A DNA stretch of 29,771 nucleotides from assembly GCF_000142905.1 (NCBI RefSeq), contig NW_013657614.1, positions 55,165 to 84,935 of the forward strand, written 5' to 3'. Positions 9,313 to 18,315 of the stretch are shown here, one piece after another. The notes under the pieces are model-generated. The model made no database searches, had not been told where the DNA came from, and saw only the letters and a list, made by a program, of their open reading frames with translations. How positions within the stretch are numbered: the first letter of the stretch is position 1; the number at the start of each line of letters is the position of its first letter. The DNA is from Thecamonas trahens ATCC 50062. Its lineage: Eukaryota; Apusozoa; Apusomonadida; Apusomonadidae. The translations under genes and the position numbers were made by a program.

Positions 9313-12300
9313 ATGTTCACGCTTTTTCACATGCAATCTCCCAAGCATGACGTACTCTCTTACTCATACCCTCGGAACACTGCAGAGAAAGGTCTCCATA
9401 GCCTACTGTTACGTCACACAATTTTTGTGTGCCTGGTCGCCGCCTTTTCAGCCGCACCAATTCTGGCTGCGTCCTTTCCCGACGTGCCACAATGCAAGCC
9501 CGAGGCCAATCTTGAGCCTCCTCTCGCTCCCGTGACTGGTGTAGACTCGGGTACCGCCTACGCCATGGCTGTGGCCGACTTTACTGGCGACGGTTGCCCG
9601 GATGTCGTGGTCAGCTACCACAGCTTCGTCAAAGCCTACAAGTGCACCGACGGCAAGGGCGGTGCATTTGCACATTACGAGACGCTGACATCCTCGGTCA
9701 GCCACGCTGCCGACATTGCAGCGGGGCATATCGACAACAACGGATATATTGACGTTGCTACCGTCTCGAAGAACAACGCCGACGTGATCTATTTCCTCAA
9801 CCATGGTACCTTCTTTGGATCGCAAGTTGTGCTCAAGTCCACCGCCGAAGCTATTCACGCTGTCGCCTTTGGCCGCATGAACAACGACGGCTATGACGAC
9901 CTGGTTGTCGCTGATCGGCACTACATCCACTGGTTTGCTCGACAGGCTGGTGGCGGCTACGTGACCGGGACCGAGACTGTAGTCTCGTATATTGTCGATG
10001 TCTACTTCGGCAGGATCGCGACCGGTCACATGAACGCCGACTCGTACACAGACGTTGTCTCGGCGTCATACGGCCACGACAATATCGACATCCACCTTTC
10101 CAACAACGCCGCAGGTTCCTCGTTCACCACCTCATACGTCACAAGCTCTCTCAACACTAACGATCTTGTCCTCGCCGACCTTGACCAGGATGGCATCAAC
10201 GACATTATCTACGTCTCCCCTACCTTGGGCAGGCTGGGCGTACTTATCAATAGCGGCGTTGCGACCTTTTCTCACCATACCATCACATCTAGTCTCGCGT
10301 CTGCTCGTGGCGTCTCCGTCACAGACTGGAACCATGATGGCATCCCTGACATCCTCGCCGGAAGCTCGTCCCATCTCAAAGTGTTTCTCAACTCGGGCAG
10401 TGGCACGGCGTACACCAGCCACCCCATCGACGGAACGACTTCCTCGGTCCGCGACGTCGGTGTCTTTCCCGTCAATGATGGCCTTATTGCCGTTGCTGCA
10501 CTCGACAACCGCCCGTACTTCACCGACATCTACACAGACATCGGCAAGTTTGGCGCCGGAACCCAGATTGATTCAGGCCTGGGCGACCCAGGGCCGCGCG
10601 CCACCGCCATCGCCGATCTCGACTCGGACGGCGACGGCGACATCGTCGCCGCTATGGCCGGAGGCAGCCTCGTCTGGTACCGCAACGACAACGAAGATGG
10701 CACCTTCACTGCCGCCATCACCGTCGATGCCTCCACCCCCTCCGGTCCGCGCTCTCTTGCCGTGGCTGACCTCGACGCTGACGGTGCTCTAGACATTGTC
10801 CTTGTCACCGACTCGGGCACTCTCGGTTGGTACCGCAACACTAATGGGATGGGATCTTTTGCTGCTCATGCCCTCCTCACATCGCCTACATCGCCCACGC
10901 ATGTTGTCGCCTGCGATCTCAACGCCGACGGCTTTGTCGACCTCGCCTACTCCCATGCTTCTGGCGCGTCGTGGCTCGCCTCGACAGGCCCCGCCTCGTT
11001 TGCAACGCCGGCATCCATCTCGACAGACGCCCCGGGCATCTGGCTAGCATGTGCCGATGCAGACGGCGACGGTGCGCACGATCTTGCCACGCTTGGAGAT
11101 GACGACCTCGCCTACCACCACAACGATGGCGGGACTGGCACTTTCTCTTCCTCCATCGTCGCCACCGGTCTCACCTCGCCGGTTTGCGTCACCTTTGCTG
11201 ACCTCGACAACGCCAATCGTCTCGATCTCGCTGTCAGCACCGATCCCCCTGGCGTCGTCAACAGTGTTCTTCGCACCTTTACCTCGACCTCACCGGCAGC
11301 TGCAACCTACTCGGAGGTGGTCCTTGCCTCAGATTTGGCTTACGCCGGTCAGGTCGTGGCCATGGACGTCGATCACGACGGGCGTGACGACATTGTCGCC
11401 TCTGACTCGTACGCCGCCTTTGTCTTCATCACTCCGCTTACGTCGTCTTCCGACGTCTTTAGGAATGCCAACAGCCGTCCGCACGTCCTCGCCACTGGCG
11501 ATCTCGACTCGGACGGCGACGATGACCTTGTCGTCGGCACCGTTGCCACCGGCATTCTCCGTACCTTCCCCGTCATCTCACGCCACTCGCAGATCCAAGC
11601 CCAGCTTGCTGCCAGGAACATTGCGCCGCCTCCCGGGCACTCGGATCGCTCGTCCCGAGCCATCTCCGACCTTGTCGCCAAGTCTTCGCGATGCGTCACC
11701 GACACGGTCCTCATCCCAACGGGCACCTACGCCTGCCCGACCTTCCATCCGCTCATCACCTGGCCGGTCAACATCGCGCCCGTCACCCCCGGCGGTGTCA
11801 CCATCGACTGTGCCAACCAGAGTTCAGATGGTGTCGTTCTCAAGGCTGCACCCTCGCCGGTGACTGGATCGCCGCTACGCGGTGTAGTCACTGTCAACGA
11901 CATCGACGTCGTCAACTCGGGCTCCTCGGGAGGTCTTCCGGCATTTGCCGTCTCAGGCACCGGCGCCGCCCTCACCATCAGCAACGCAGCCATCTCCGAG
12001 GCCGCTGTGGGCGGATCAGGCGGCGCCGTCGTAGTCGACGACGGCGGTGTCCTCGTCGTCACCAACACCTCTTTCACCAACTGCGAAGCAGGCGGGTCTG
12101 GGGGCGCCATCTATGGAACGCCCTCGGCCGGCAGCGTCACCATCAGCTCTGTCACCCTCTCCGGCAACACCGCTGGAGCCGGCGGCGCCATCGCCTGGAC
12201 CTCGCCCGCTGCGCTAGCCATGGACTCGGCATCGACGTGCAACGCCAACAAGGCAACCGCAGGCAATGGTGGATGCCTTCTGGTATCAACTCCTTCTCCC

Positions 12301-15300
12301 GATCTCAGCCTCTCTGGCGTGACCGTGAGTAACAACTCAGCGGCCGGCTCGGGCGGGGGCCTGGCTGTCCATCGCCCAACGGGTGCCGGAGGCGGCTCTG
12401 TCGCCATCACCTCCGGCACGATGTTCAACGACAACGTGGCCGCCGTTGATGGCGGTGCGCTCGCTGTGAGTGTTGCGCCCGGTGCGTCGGCACCGGCTTC
12501 GCTCTCGCTCTCGGGCGTGACAGCAATGGGCGGATCGGCTGGGAGGGCAGGCGGAGTGGTGGCCATCGCCTCGCGCCCGGGCGCAGCGTGGGCCACCACC
12601 ATCACCTCGTCGACTTTCACCTCGCCAAACGCCAGTATCGGAGGCGGCCTTGCGTGCGCGCATCCAGACTATGCGCTAAGCGGCCCGTACGCCGTCTCGA
12701 GCTTCCCCACCGCCGCCCCGGCCTCGGGCGCCACCATCGCCTGTGATGGACTCACCATCTCGACGGCGACGGCTCTGTTTGGCGGTGGCGTGTTCGAAGC
12801 CGACTGCTCACTCTCGGCATCGGCCAACAAGCTGACCCTCTTGAGCTGCTCCGCGCAGGTAGCCGGTGCCGAGGGTTTTGCCGCCGAGTTTGCCTCGGCA
12901 TCATTCCCGGTCACCGGCCCGGACTCGCCGCACTCGTCGACGTTGATCCAGCCCGAGTCGTACGGCCCGGCGTGGGCGACGCCGCCGGTTTCGGCAGCCT
13001 TTACCAGTGACTTTTCCGGCACGGTCCATGCCTCTGGTGTTGAACTGGGGCTTGATATGGCGATGACTGCTCTCGATGGCTATGGACAGACCGTGGCCGA
13101 TCCCGGCATGGTAGTCGAGCTGACAACGCCCGACTTTGCCACTGCATCGCCGCTCCCGGCAACCCTGGTCGGCACAAACAGCTCCGGCGCAGTTGATCTC
13201 AGCACTATGGCTGTCTTTCTCAACACCGACAACCTCTCGGCTGGCATCAAGACCATCGACATCAGCGTGGGCACACTGATGCTCTCGACCACGCTCGAAA
13301 TCACGCTCTGTCCCGTCAACTTTGGCGCAAAGCTCCCGGCGCCCGCACCAAGCATGCTGACATGCGCCGCTTGCGTGTCGCCAATGTACTCGCCAACGCT
13401 GTCGACCGATCCATGCATCTATCCATCGCCGCCGCCGCCATCGCCGCCGCCGCCGCCGCCATCGCCTCCGCCGCCGCCGCCATCGCCTCCACCGCCGCCA
13501 CCATCGCCTCCGCCGCCATCGCCTCCACCGCCACCGCCTCCATCTCCTCCGCCGCCATCGCCTCCGCCGCCGCCACCACCATCTCCTCCGCCGCCATCGC
13601 CGCCGCCGCCGCCGCCACCATCTCCTCCGCCGCCATCTCCTCCTCCGCCGCCGCCCTCACCGCCTCCGCCGTACGCCTGTACCTTGCTGGAACCGCCGGC
13701 CAACGCAACGATCAGCTTTACCGACTACGGGTACACCGGGTCAATTGCCGAGACAACATGCCTTCCGCCCACAGTGCAAGTGGCCGGTGATGCGCAACGG
13801 ATGTGCAGCGGCGGGTCATGGACCGGGATCGAGGCGCAGTGCAGGTACGTGGCCTGCCCGCCGCAAGCGCCACCAGAGTCCGGCAGTATCTCCTGCAGCG
13901 GCGATACCGACATTGGCGGCTTTGGAGCGTTCAACGAGACATGCACCTACACATGCAATGCTGGCCTGTCACTTGTCGGCATCCAGTCTCAGACCTGTCT
14001 TGCCAACTCGCAGTGGTCGGGTGTGGAGAGTCCGTTCTGCTCGGCGTTCTCCATCAACAGCTCGTTTGTGAGCGACGTCGTCGACATGGTGTCCATTGAG
14101 GCAGGGTCTTCGCTCACGGTGCGATTCTTAGTTCGCGATGACAGTGGCAATGCGGTAGTCTCGGGTGTCGACGTGCCGCTCGTCCGCAACGCAGCCGATG
14201 GTGTCGATCTCATCTTGACATCTCAGTACCTGGGGGACGGAGAGTATAGCGTGACGTTTCTGCCGCCGACGCGCGCAGGCAGCCACGCCGTCGAATACGG
14301 ACTCAACAATCTGCTCTTTTTCTCGGGCACTCAGTCTTCGACAGTCATCGTGGTGCCTGGTCCGGCTTCAGGGTCGCGCAGTACGCTGGTGACTGAAGTC
14401 GGCGCCAGTGGAGTGCTCGAGCTGGAGACCTCGGTGGCATCCACCTTCCGCATCGCCCTCAAGGACAACTACGACAACATGGTGAGCCAAGTGCCGAGCA
14501 TAGATGCTGTGCGGGTGACAATCAATCGTGGCATCGAGACGTTCCCTGTCAACGCCAGGCAGTTCGAGGGCCTGCAGCTCGTCTTTGACGTCCTAGTCGA
14601 GAACGGTGGCACGTACACGCTCTCGGTCCGGATCAACGACGACGATATCATCGGCTCGCCATTTGTCCTCTCTGCCTCGACCACATGTCTTCCGGGCAGC
14701 CGAGTGCTCGACGGCACGTCGTGTGTTGCATGCTCGCCCGGATCGTACTCGGATACCATCAACGCAGTGACATGCACCGGATGCCCGGCATTCACCACAG
14801 CCGGCACCGGCGCGAGCTCGTGGCGCAACTGCTCGTGCCTGCCGCTCTTCTGGTTTGGGAGTGGCGACCGGTCCGCAGATCGCGGGTGCGAGCCGTGTCC
14901 CATCGGCGCCGAGTGCGCTGGTGGCAAGGAAGCGCCGCAGCCGGCGCCGGGCTACAGTGAGCAGGATGGCTCGTTTGTGCTGTGTCCACGCCCGTCGGCA
15001 TGTGCAGGCTCGGGGCGGTGCGCGCAGGGCTACTCCGGCTCGTTCTGCACCACCTGCAGCGACGGGTACTATCGGACAAGCGATGGCGCGTGCAAGGCGT
15101 GTCCGCCAAACCCTGGAGGCGTGTTTGCGGCTGTGGTCATTGCCCTCGTGGCGCTGTCGATGGTCGGTGCGGTGTTTGTGGCCTGGGTGGTGATGCGATC
15201 GCTCGAGGCGACGAATGCGGGCGAGCACGGGCAGAAGCACATCATTGCGTTCCGGATGCGGACGATTCCAGTCTCGATCTCCATGTCGCTGGTGGCCTTC

Positions 15301-16464
15301 CAGATTGTGAGCATCTTTGCCGAGTCGAACTTGAAGTGGAGCGACTCGTCACAGCGGGTGCTCTCGGTCTTTTCGGCCTTCAACATCAACGCCAACGTGG
15401 TAGCGTCCGAGTGCGCTGTGACCTCGTTCCACAAGATGTATGCCCTCTCGATCGCCATTCCCTTTATCATTGTCGGCCTTGTCATTGCCAACATGATGGT
15501 TCTCAAGGTCCTAGGTACGGCTGTGGAACGGCTGGCGCCGCTTCGCGCCGTCCCCATCCGATCGCTGGTCGACGCAGTGCTCTTCCTCGTTGCGCCGCTC
15601 CTCTACATCCCGCTCTCGCAGTCATCGCTTGCGCTCTTTGACTGCTCGCAGCTGCCTAACGGGCAGTACGTGCTGGACGCTGACACGGGCGTGGTGTGCT
15701 TTGACGACGCGTGGTGGGCAATCGTGCCGTTTGGTGTCGTCGCCATCCTCATCTACGTCATCGGCGTCCCGGTCTACTTTGGCATCACCCTCTTCCTCCA
15801 CCGGCTCACCCTTTTCTCGCCGCATACCACGGCACGATTTGGCTCGCTCTACCGCAACTGGCGGCGGGCGTACTACTGGGGCGAGATTGCTAACCTCTTC
15901 AAGCGGCTGGCCATCGTCGTCATCACCACCATGTTCTCCAAGCACCAGCTGGTCCTTATCGGCATGCTCCTTCTCATCCTCGGCTCGTCGGTCTACATCT
16001 TTGTCCGCATCCGCCCGTACTACGTCCCGCTTTACAACGAGGTCGAGACTCGGCTCTCCATCGCCGTCATCGCCATCCTTCTTCTCGGATCGGCCTCGTA
16101 CGCCGAGCGTACTAGCTCAGCGAGCGAGATTGCGCTCTTTGTCTCTGTCATCATCGCCATCATCGCGCTCTGTGCCATTGCCGTCCACTCGATCGCCATG
16201 GACATCCTATCGGTCTACCGCGAGCGCAAGCGCGGCGAGCTTCCGGCGGCCGAGCGGCAGAAGGGTCTCATGAACGTCATCACTGCAGAGCTCAAGGATG
16301 TCGACGCTGACCCCGCCGTCCTCCGCTCAGCTGGAGAGTTCCTCGCCACCCTTGATGCTGCGCACCACGCAAAGTCGACCCATCGCGAGCGGTCATCATC
16401 GGTGGACCTCGGCCAAATCGGCGAGGTTGAGCTCGACACCCTGGACGGTGCTCAGCTTGTTTAA
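9313..16464 (+). CDS. Giant surface receptor-like protein A: FG-GAP, beta-helix, Sushi, filamin-like, Cys-rich, multi-TM
   Basis: Predicted 2383-residue plasma-membrane protein in one exon. A hydrophobic signal segment lies at about residues 34-52 (TIFVCLVAAFSAAPILAA). The n-region is long, so the true start may be later or on another exon. About residues 80-770 hold some 13 FG-GAP/VCBS-type blocks with Ca-binding DxDxDGxxD loops (examples VADLDADGALDIVL, ATGDLDSDGDDDLVVG), forming propellers. About 810-1240 is a right-handed beta-helix with PMP-like GGSGGA and GNTAGAGGAI turns. A hinge of SPPPPPP units (about 1370-1452) leads to two Sushi/CCP modules (1454-1576), two filamin-type Ig modules (1576-1790) and a GCC2/GCC3-like Cys-rich stalk (1790-1932). 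About nine membrane spans (1933-2299) and an 85-residue cytosolic tail follow. The function is unknown; adhesion or sensing is inferred. It is a paralogue of the gene at 20211-28422. Confidence 0.88.
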   Translation: MFTLFHMQSPKHDVLSYSYPRNTAEKGLHSLLLRHTIFVCLVAAFSAAPILAASFPDVPQCKPEANLEPPLAPVTGVDSGTAYAMAVADFTGDGCPDVVVSYHSFVKAYKCTDGKGGAFAHYETLTSSVSHAADIAAGHIDNNGYIDVATVSKNNADVIYFLNHGTFFGSQVVLKSTAEAIHAVAFGRMNNDGYDDLVVADRHYIHWFARQAGGGYVTGTETVVSYIVDVYFGRIATGHMNADSYTDVVSASYGHDNIDIHLSNNAAGSSFTTSYVTSSLNTNDLVLADLDQDGINDIIYVSPTLGRLGVLINSGVATFSHHTITSSLASARGVSVTDWNHDGIPDILAGSSSHLKVFLNSGSGTAYTSHPIDGTTSSVRDVGVFPVNDGLIAVAALDNRPYFTDIYTDIGKFGAGTQIDSGLGDPGPRATAIADLDSDGDGDIVAAMAGGSLVWYRNDNEDGTFTAAITVDASTPSGPRSLAVADLDADGALDIVLVTDSGTLGWYRNTNGMGSFAAHALLTSPTSPTHVVACDLNADGFVDLAYSHASGASWLASTGPASFATPASISTDAPGIWLACADADGDGAHDLATLGDDDLAYHHNDGGTGTFSSSIVATGLTSPVCVTFADLDNANRLDLAVSTDPPGVVNSVLRTFTSTSPAAATYSEVVLASDLAYAGQVVAMDVDHDGRDDIVASDSYAAFVFITPLTSSSDVFRNANSRPHVLATGDLDSDGDDDLVVGTVATGILRTFPVISRHSQIQAQLAARNIAPPPGHSDRSSRAISDLVAKSSRCVTDTVLIPTGTYACPTFHPLITWPVNIAPVTPGGVTIDCANQSSDGVVLKAAPSPVTGSPLRGVVTVNDIDVVNSGSSGGLPAFAVSGTGAALTISNAAISEAAVGGSGGAVVVDDGGVLVVTNTSFTNCEAGGSGGAIYGTPSAGSVTISSVTLSGNTAGAGGAIAWTSPAALAMDSASTCNANKATAGNGGCLLVSTPSPDLSLSGVTVSNNSAAGSGGGLAVHRPTGAGGGSVAITSGTMFNDNVAAVDGGALAVSVAPGASAPASLSLSGVTAMGGSAGRAGGVVAIASRPGAAWATTITSSTFTSPNASIGGGLACAHPDYALSGPYAVSSFPTAAPASGATIACDGLTISTATALFGGGVFEADCSLSASANKLTLLSCSAQVAGAEGFAAEFASASFPVTGPDSPHSSTLIQPESYGPAWATPPVSAAFTSDFSGTVHASGVELGLDMAMTALDGYGQTVADPGMVVELTTPDFATASPLPATLVGTNSSGAVDLSTMAVFLNTDNLSAGIKTIDISVGTLMLSTTLEITLCPVNFGAKLPAPAPSMLTCAACVSPMYSPTLSTDPCIYPSPPPPSPPPPPPSPPPPPPSPPPPPPSPPPPSPPPPPPPSPPPPSPPPPPPPSPPPPSPPPPPPPSPPPPSPPPPPPSPPPPYACTLLEPPANATISFTDYGYTGSIAETTCLPPTVQVAGDAQRMCSGGSWTGIEAQCRYVACPPQAPPESGSISCSGDTDIGGFGAFNETCTYTCNAGLSLVGIQSQTCLANSQWSGVESPFCSAFSINSSFVSDVVDMVSIEAGSSLTVRFLVRDDSGNAVVSGVDVPLVRNAADGVDLILTSQYLGDGEYSVTFLPPTRAGSHAVEYGLNNLLFFSGTQSSTVIVVPGPASGSRSTLVTEVGASGVLELETSVASTFRIALKDNYDNMVSQVPSIDAVRVTINRGIETFPVNARQFEGLQLVFDVLVENGGTYTLSVRINDDDIIGSPFVLSASTTCLPGSRVLDGTSCVACSPGSYSDTINAVTCTGCPAFTTAGTGASSWRNCSCLPLFWFGSGDRSADRGCEPCPIGAECAGGKEAPQPAPGYSEQDGSFVLCPRPSACAGSGRCAQGYSGSFCTTCSDGYYRTSDGACKACPPNPGGVFAAVVIALVALSMVGAVFVAWVVMRSLEATNAGEHGQKHIIAFRMRTIPVSISMSLVAFQIVSIFAESNLKWSDSSQRVLSVFSAFNINANVVASECAVTSFHKMYALSIAIPFIIVGLVIANMMVLKVLGTAVERLAPLRAVPIRSLVDAVLFLVAPLLYIPLSQSSLALFDCSQLPNGQYVLDADTGVVCFDDAWWAIVPFGVVAILIYVIGVPVYFGITLFLHRLTLFSPHTTARFGSLYRNWRRAYYWGEIANLFKRLAIVVITTMFSKHQLVLIGMLLLILGSSVYIFVRIRPYYVPLYNEVETRLSIAVIAILLLGSASYAERTSSASEIALFVSVIIAIIALCAIAVHSIAMDILSVYRERKRGELPAAERQKGLMNVITAELKDVDADPAVLRSAGEFLATLDAAHHAKSTHRERSSSVDLGQIGEVELDTLDGAQLV
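13424..13674 (+). repeat. Proline-rich (SPPPP)n coding repeat inside surface protein A
   Basis: About 80 codons consist almost only of CCG/CCA/CCT Pro and TCG/TCA/TCT Ser in SPPPPPPSPPPP units. The pattern is like extensins or algal cell-wall hinges. It separates the propeller/beta-helix head from the Sushi/filamin stem and probably makes a stiff, possibly glycosylated spacer. The repeat makes a long antisense open frame that should be ignored, and it is a likely site of length variation. Confidence 0.9.
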
Positions 16465-16859
16465 AACACCACACAGGGAATCGACCGTGATGTGTACGTG
16501 AGCGTGTGTGCAGGGCTGTACAAGGAGATAGAGGAAGAGTCCGTCAAAAAATCAAAGATCATCATCACCCCCGGCCTCCCCCGCCGACCCCACTTCGCAG
16601 CCCACAACGTCGAGCTCACCGCACCGAAGCCACCGAAGCGATTCTCGGTGTAAAAGAGAAGCACATCCACATAGACGTCTTGCTCTCCATTGATCCGTTC
16701 GTTCCAATCTCATGCGATGTGACTGGCCCTTCCTCCTCCCGCCCCCCCGCCCCACCCTCCCCCCCCCCCTCGCCCAGCCCACCCACAAAAAATCCCATCA
16801 CCCCCCCTCTCCCACCTCTGTCGCCACCTACTCCACTCTGCCAGCTGACCTGACTGACC
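16465..16859. other. Intergenic region between surface protein A and the gamma-CA-like gene
   Basis: It holds the 3' end of the surface protein A transcript and the promoter of the next gene on the same strand. It is pyrimidine-rich on the plus strand, with C runs at about 16740-16770 and 16800-16810. The 10-mer TGTAAAAGAG at 16649-16658 also occurs downstream of the first gene (980-989) and could be a 3'-end signal. No gene is supported here. Confidence 0.55.
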
Positions 16860-17943
16860 ATGCTGAGCCTCACCCGCGTTACGCTGGCCACCCACACCGC
16901 CCGCCTGTCGTCGACTCTGGTTGCCACCACCTCCAAGGGCGGTAACACTCTCAAGTTCTTTGACACTGGTACGTGCGATATCTGCATATCTGCATGGTGT
17001 TAGGTAGTCCATGGCCATGCCTGGGGGCTGGCCAGGGAGGGGGGGTGGCTGGCCAACCAAATTCGCCGGATCCCACCCGCCAGTCACCACCACCCCGGGC
17101 ATGACCTGGCCATGGCCATAGAGAGAGGAGCAGACCGATTTAGAGACTCCTTCTTGGTGTGCGACGCGAACCAAATGCAATAGTGCTATTAGTGAGACTG
17201 GGTTGGTCGGGGCAGAGATGGTGCGACCGGTAGCGGTAACGGGGGCTCCCCCCCCCGCCCCGACCTCGGGCCTTGTCGCGCCCCGCTCGGCCGCCCGCCG
17301 CGCTCGGCTCCGCTCGCCCACTCGGCCGAGCAACTGGCTGCTCTGATCGGGCATGGGGATGACTCACATTTGTTGTGGGATGGGGTGACGACGGACAGAG
17401 AACAAGCACATGCAGCAGGTTGAGCTGGACGAAGTGGCGCCTGCTGTGGCCGAGGGCTCGTTTGTGGCGCCGAACGCTACCCTGGCCGGCAAGGTCGCCG
17501 TCTACGACGGGGCGTCGGTGTGGTACAACGCGGCCATCGAGGCTGATGCGCATCCGGCGGTGCTCGGCTTCAAGTCGGCTCTGCTTGATGGTGCGGTGCT
17601 GCAGTCCACGGCCGACACGCCGGCCTCGGTTGGCCACTTTGCCACCATCGGTGCCAACGCGGTCGTGTCGGGCGCTTCCGTCGGCGATTCGGTCGTCGTC
17701 GGCTCATCGGCCTCGATCGGCGAGGGCGCAGTCGTCGGCTCGGGTGCGGTCATCCAGGACGGTGCTGCTGTGGCGCCGGGCACCCACGTGCCTGCTGGTG
17801 AGGTGTGGGGCGGATCGCCGGCCCAGTTTGTTCGCAAGGCCTCCGAGGGCGACGCCATCAACGCCGCCGGCCTGTACGAGGCCAACGCTGCCAAGGCCCA
17901 GGCCCACGCCAGCGAGTTTGTCTTCTCCACCGAGGTCTGCTGA
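16860..17943 (+). CDS. Mitochondrial gamma-carbonic-anhydrase-like protein (probable complex I subunit), two exons
   Basis: Left-handed beta-helix protein of the gamma-CA family, which in plants, algae and many protists forms a matrix-side domain of respiratory complex I. I join 16860-16968 to 17399-17943, giving 217 residues. Exon 1 supplies an Arg/Ser/Thr-rich leader (MLSLTRVTLATHTARLSS) typical of mitochondrial import. Exon 2 holds the hexapeptide-repeat core (FVAPNATLAGKVAVYDGASV, GHFATIGANAVVSGASVGDS) and the family's C-terminal signature HVPAGEVWGGSPAQFVRK with a helix containing AKAQAHASE. Compared with active family members, the three zinc-binding His positions appear replaced: the VHV position reads LQS, and GHSAVLHG reads GANAVVSG. 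It is therefore probably a non-catalytic gamma-CA-like subunit. The start has A at -3. Without splicing, translation from the Met at 17410 would lack the leader. Confidence 0.85.
16969..17398 (+). other. Intron in the gamma-CA-like gene
   Basis: The donor GTACGT follows the phase-1 end of exon 1 (GAC ACT G), and the acceptor is the AG at 17397-17398. Joining restores one open frame (FFDT-ENKHMQQVELD). The intron is 430 bases and GC-rich. It contains an imperfect inverted repeat of CCATGGCCATGCCTGGG type (about 17009-17025 against 17094-17115) and a C run near 17250. An acceptor two bases later would break the frame. Confidence 0.75.
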
Positions 17944-18315
17944 AGCGGCTCTTCCCTGCGCCCGCCCGCTGGCCCGCCGTCTCGCCGTGCCTACCCACCG
18001 CATACAAGCGGACCGGGATGACAATGGCCCACCGAGATGGCTCCCACCAACGGCGCCCACGGATGACCGACGCTCGTAGTGCTGAAGGACGACGTAAGCA
18101 CCCCCCCCCCCCCCCTTCCCCACACAACACACACCAATCAATAGCCATAATGAATGATGCCAGCCACCAGCCGGCAGCCCAGCCCGCCAGGGTCATTCTG
18201 CCACTGATCTTGACCGCATTGAGCCATGCCACCACAAAAAGGTCGTGGTTTCGCCCGCCGTGGACCGGCACGAACTCGCCATTGACCACCCGACTTCACG
18301 AAGCTCGCGCTAAAG
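17944..18315. other. Intergenic region upstream of the SPX-deacylase gene
   Basis: These 372 bases hold the 3' end of the gamma-CA-like gene and the promoter or 5' untranslated region of the next gene. A 15-base C run lies at 18101-18115, preceded by GTAAG, which resembles a splice donor but serves no visible exon. No gene is supported. Confidence 0.55.

Noticed and set aside
8691-9350. 219-residue plus-strand ORF upstream of and overlapping surface protein A
   Set aside because: No recognisable motif; its composition changes along its length, it overlaps the A start in another frame, and no splice link to A was found.
13419-13703. Minus-strand Gly/Asp-rich frame (GGGGDGGGG) that looks like a structural protein
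   Set aside because: It is the exact antisense of the Pro-rich hinge of surface protein A and has no independent start context or flanking domain.
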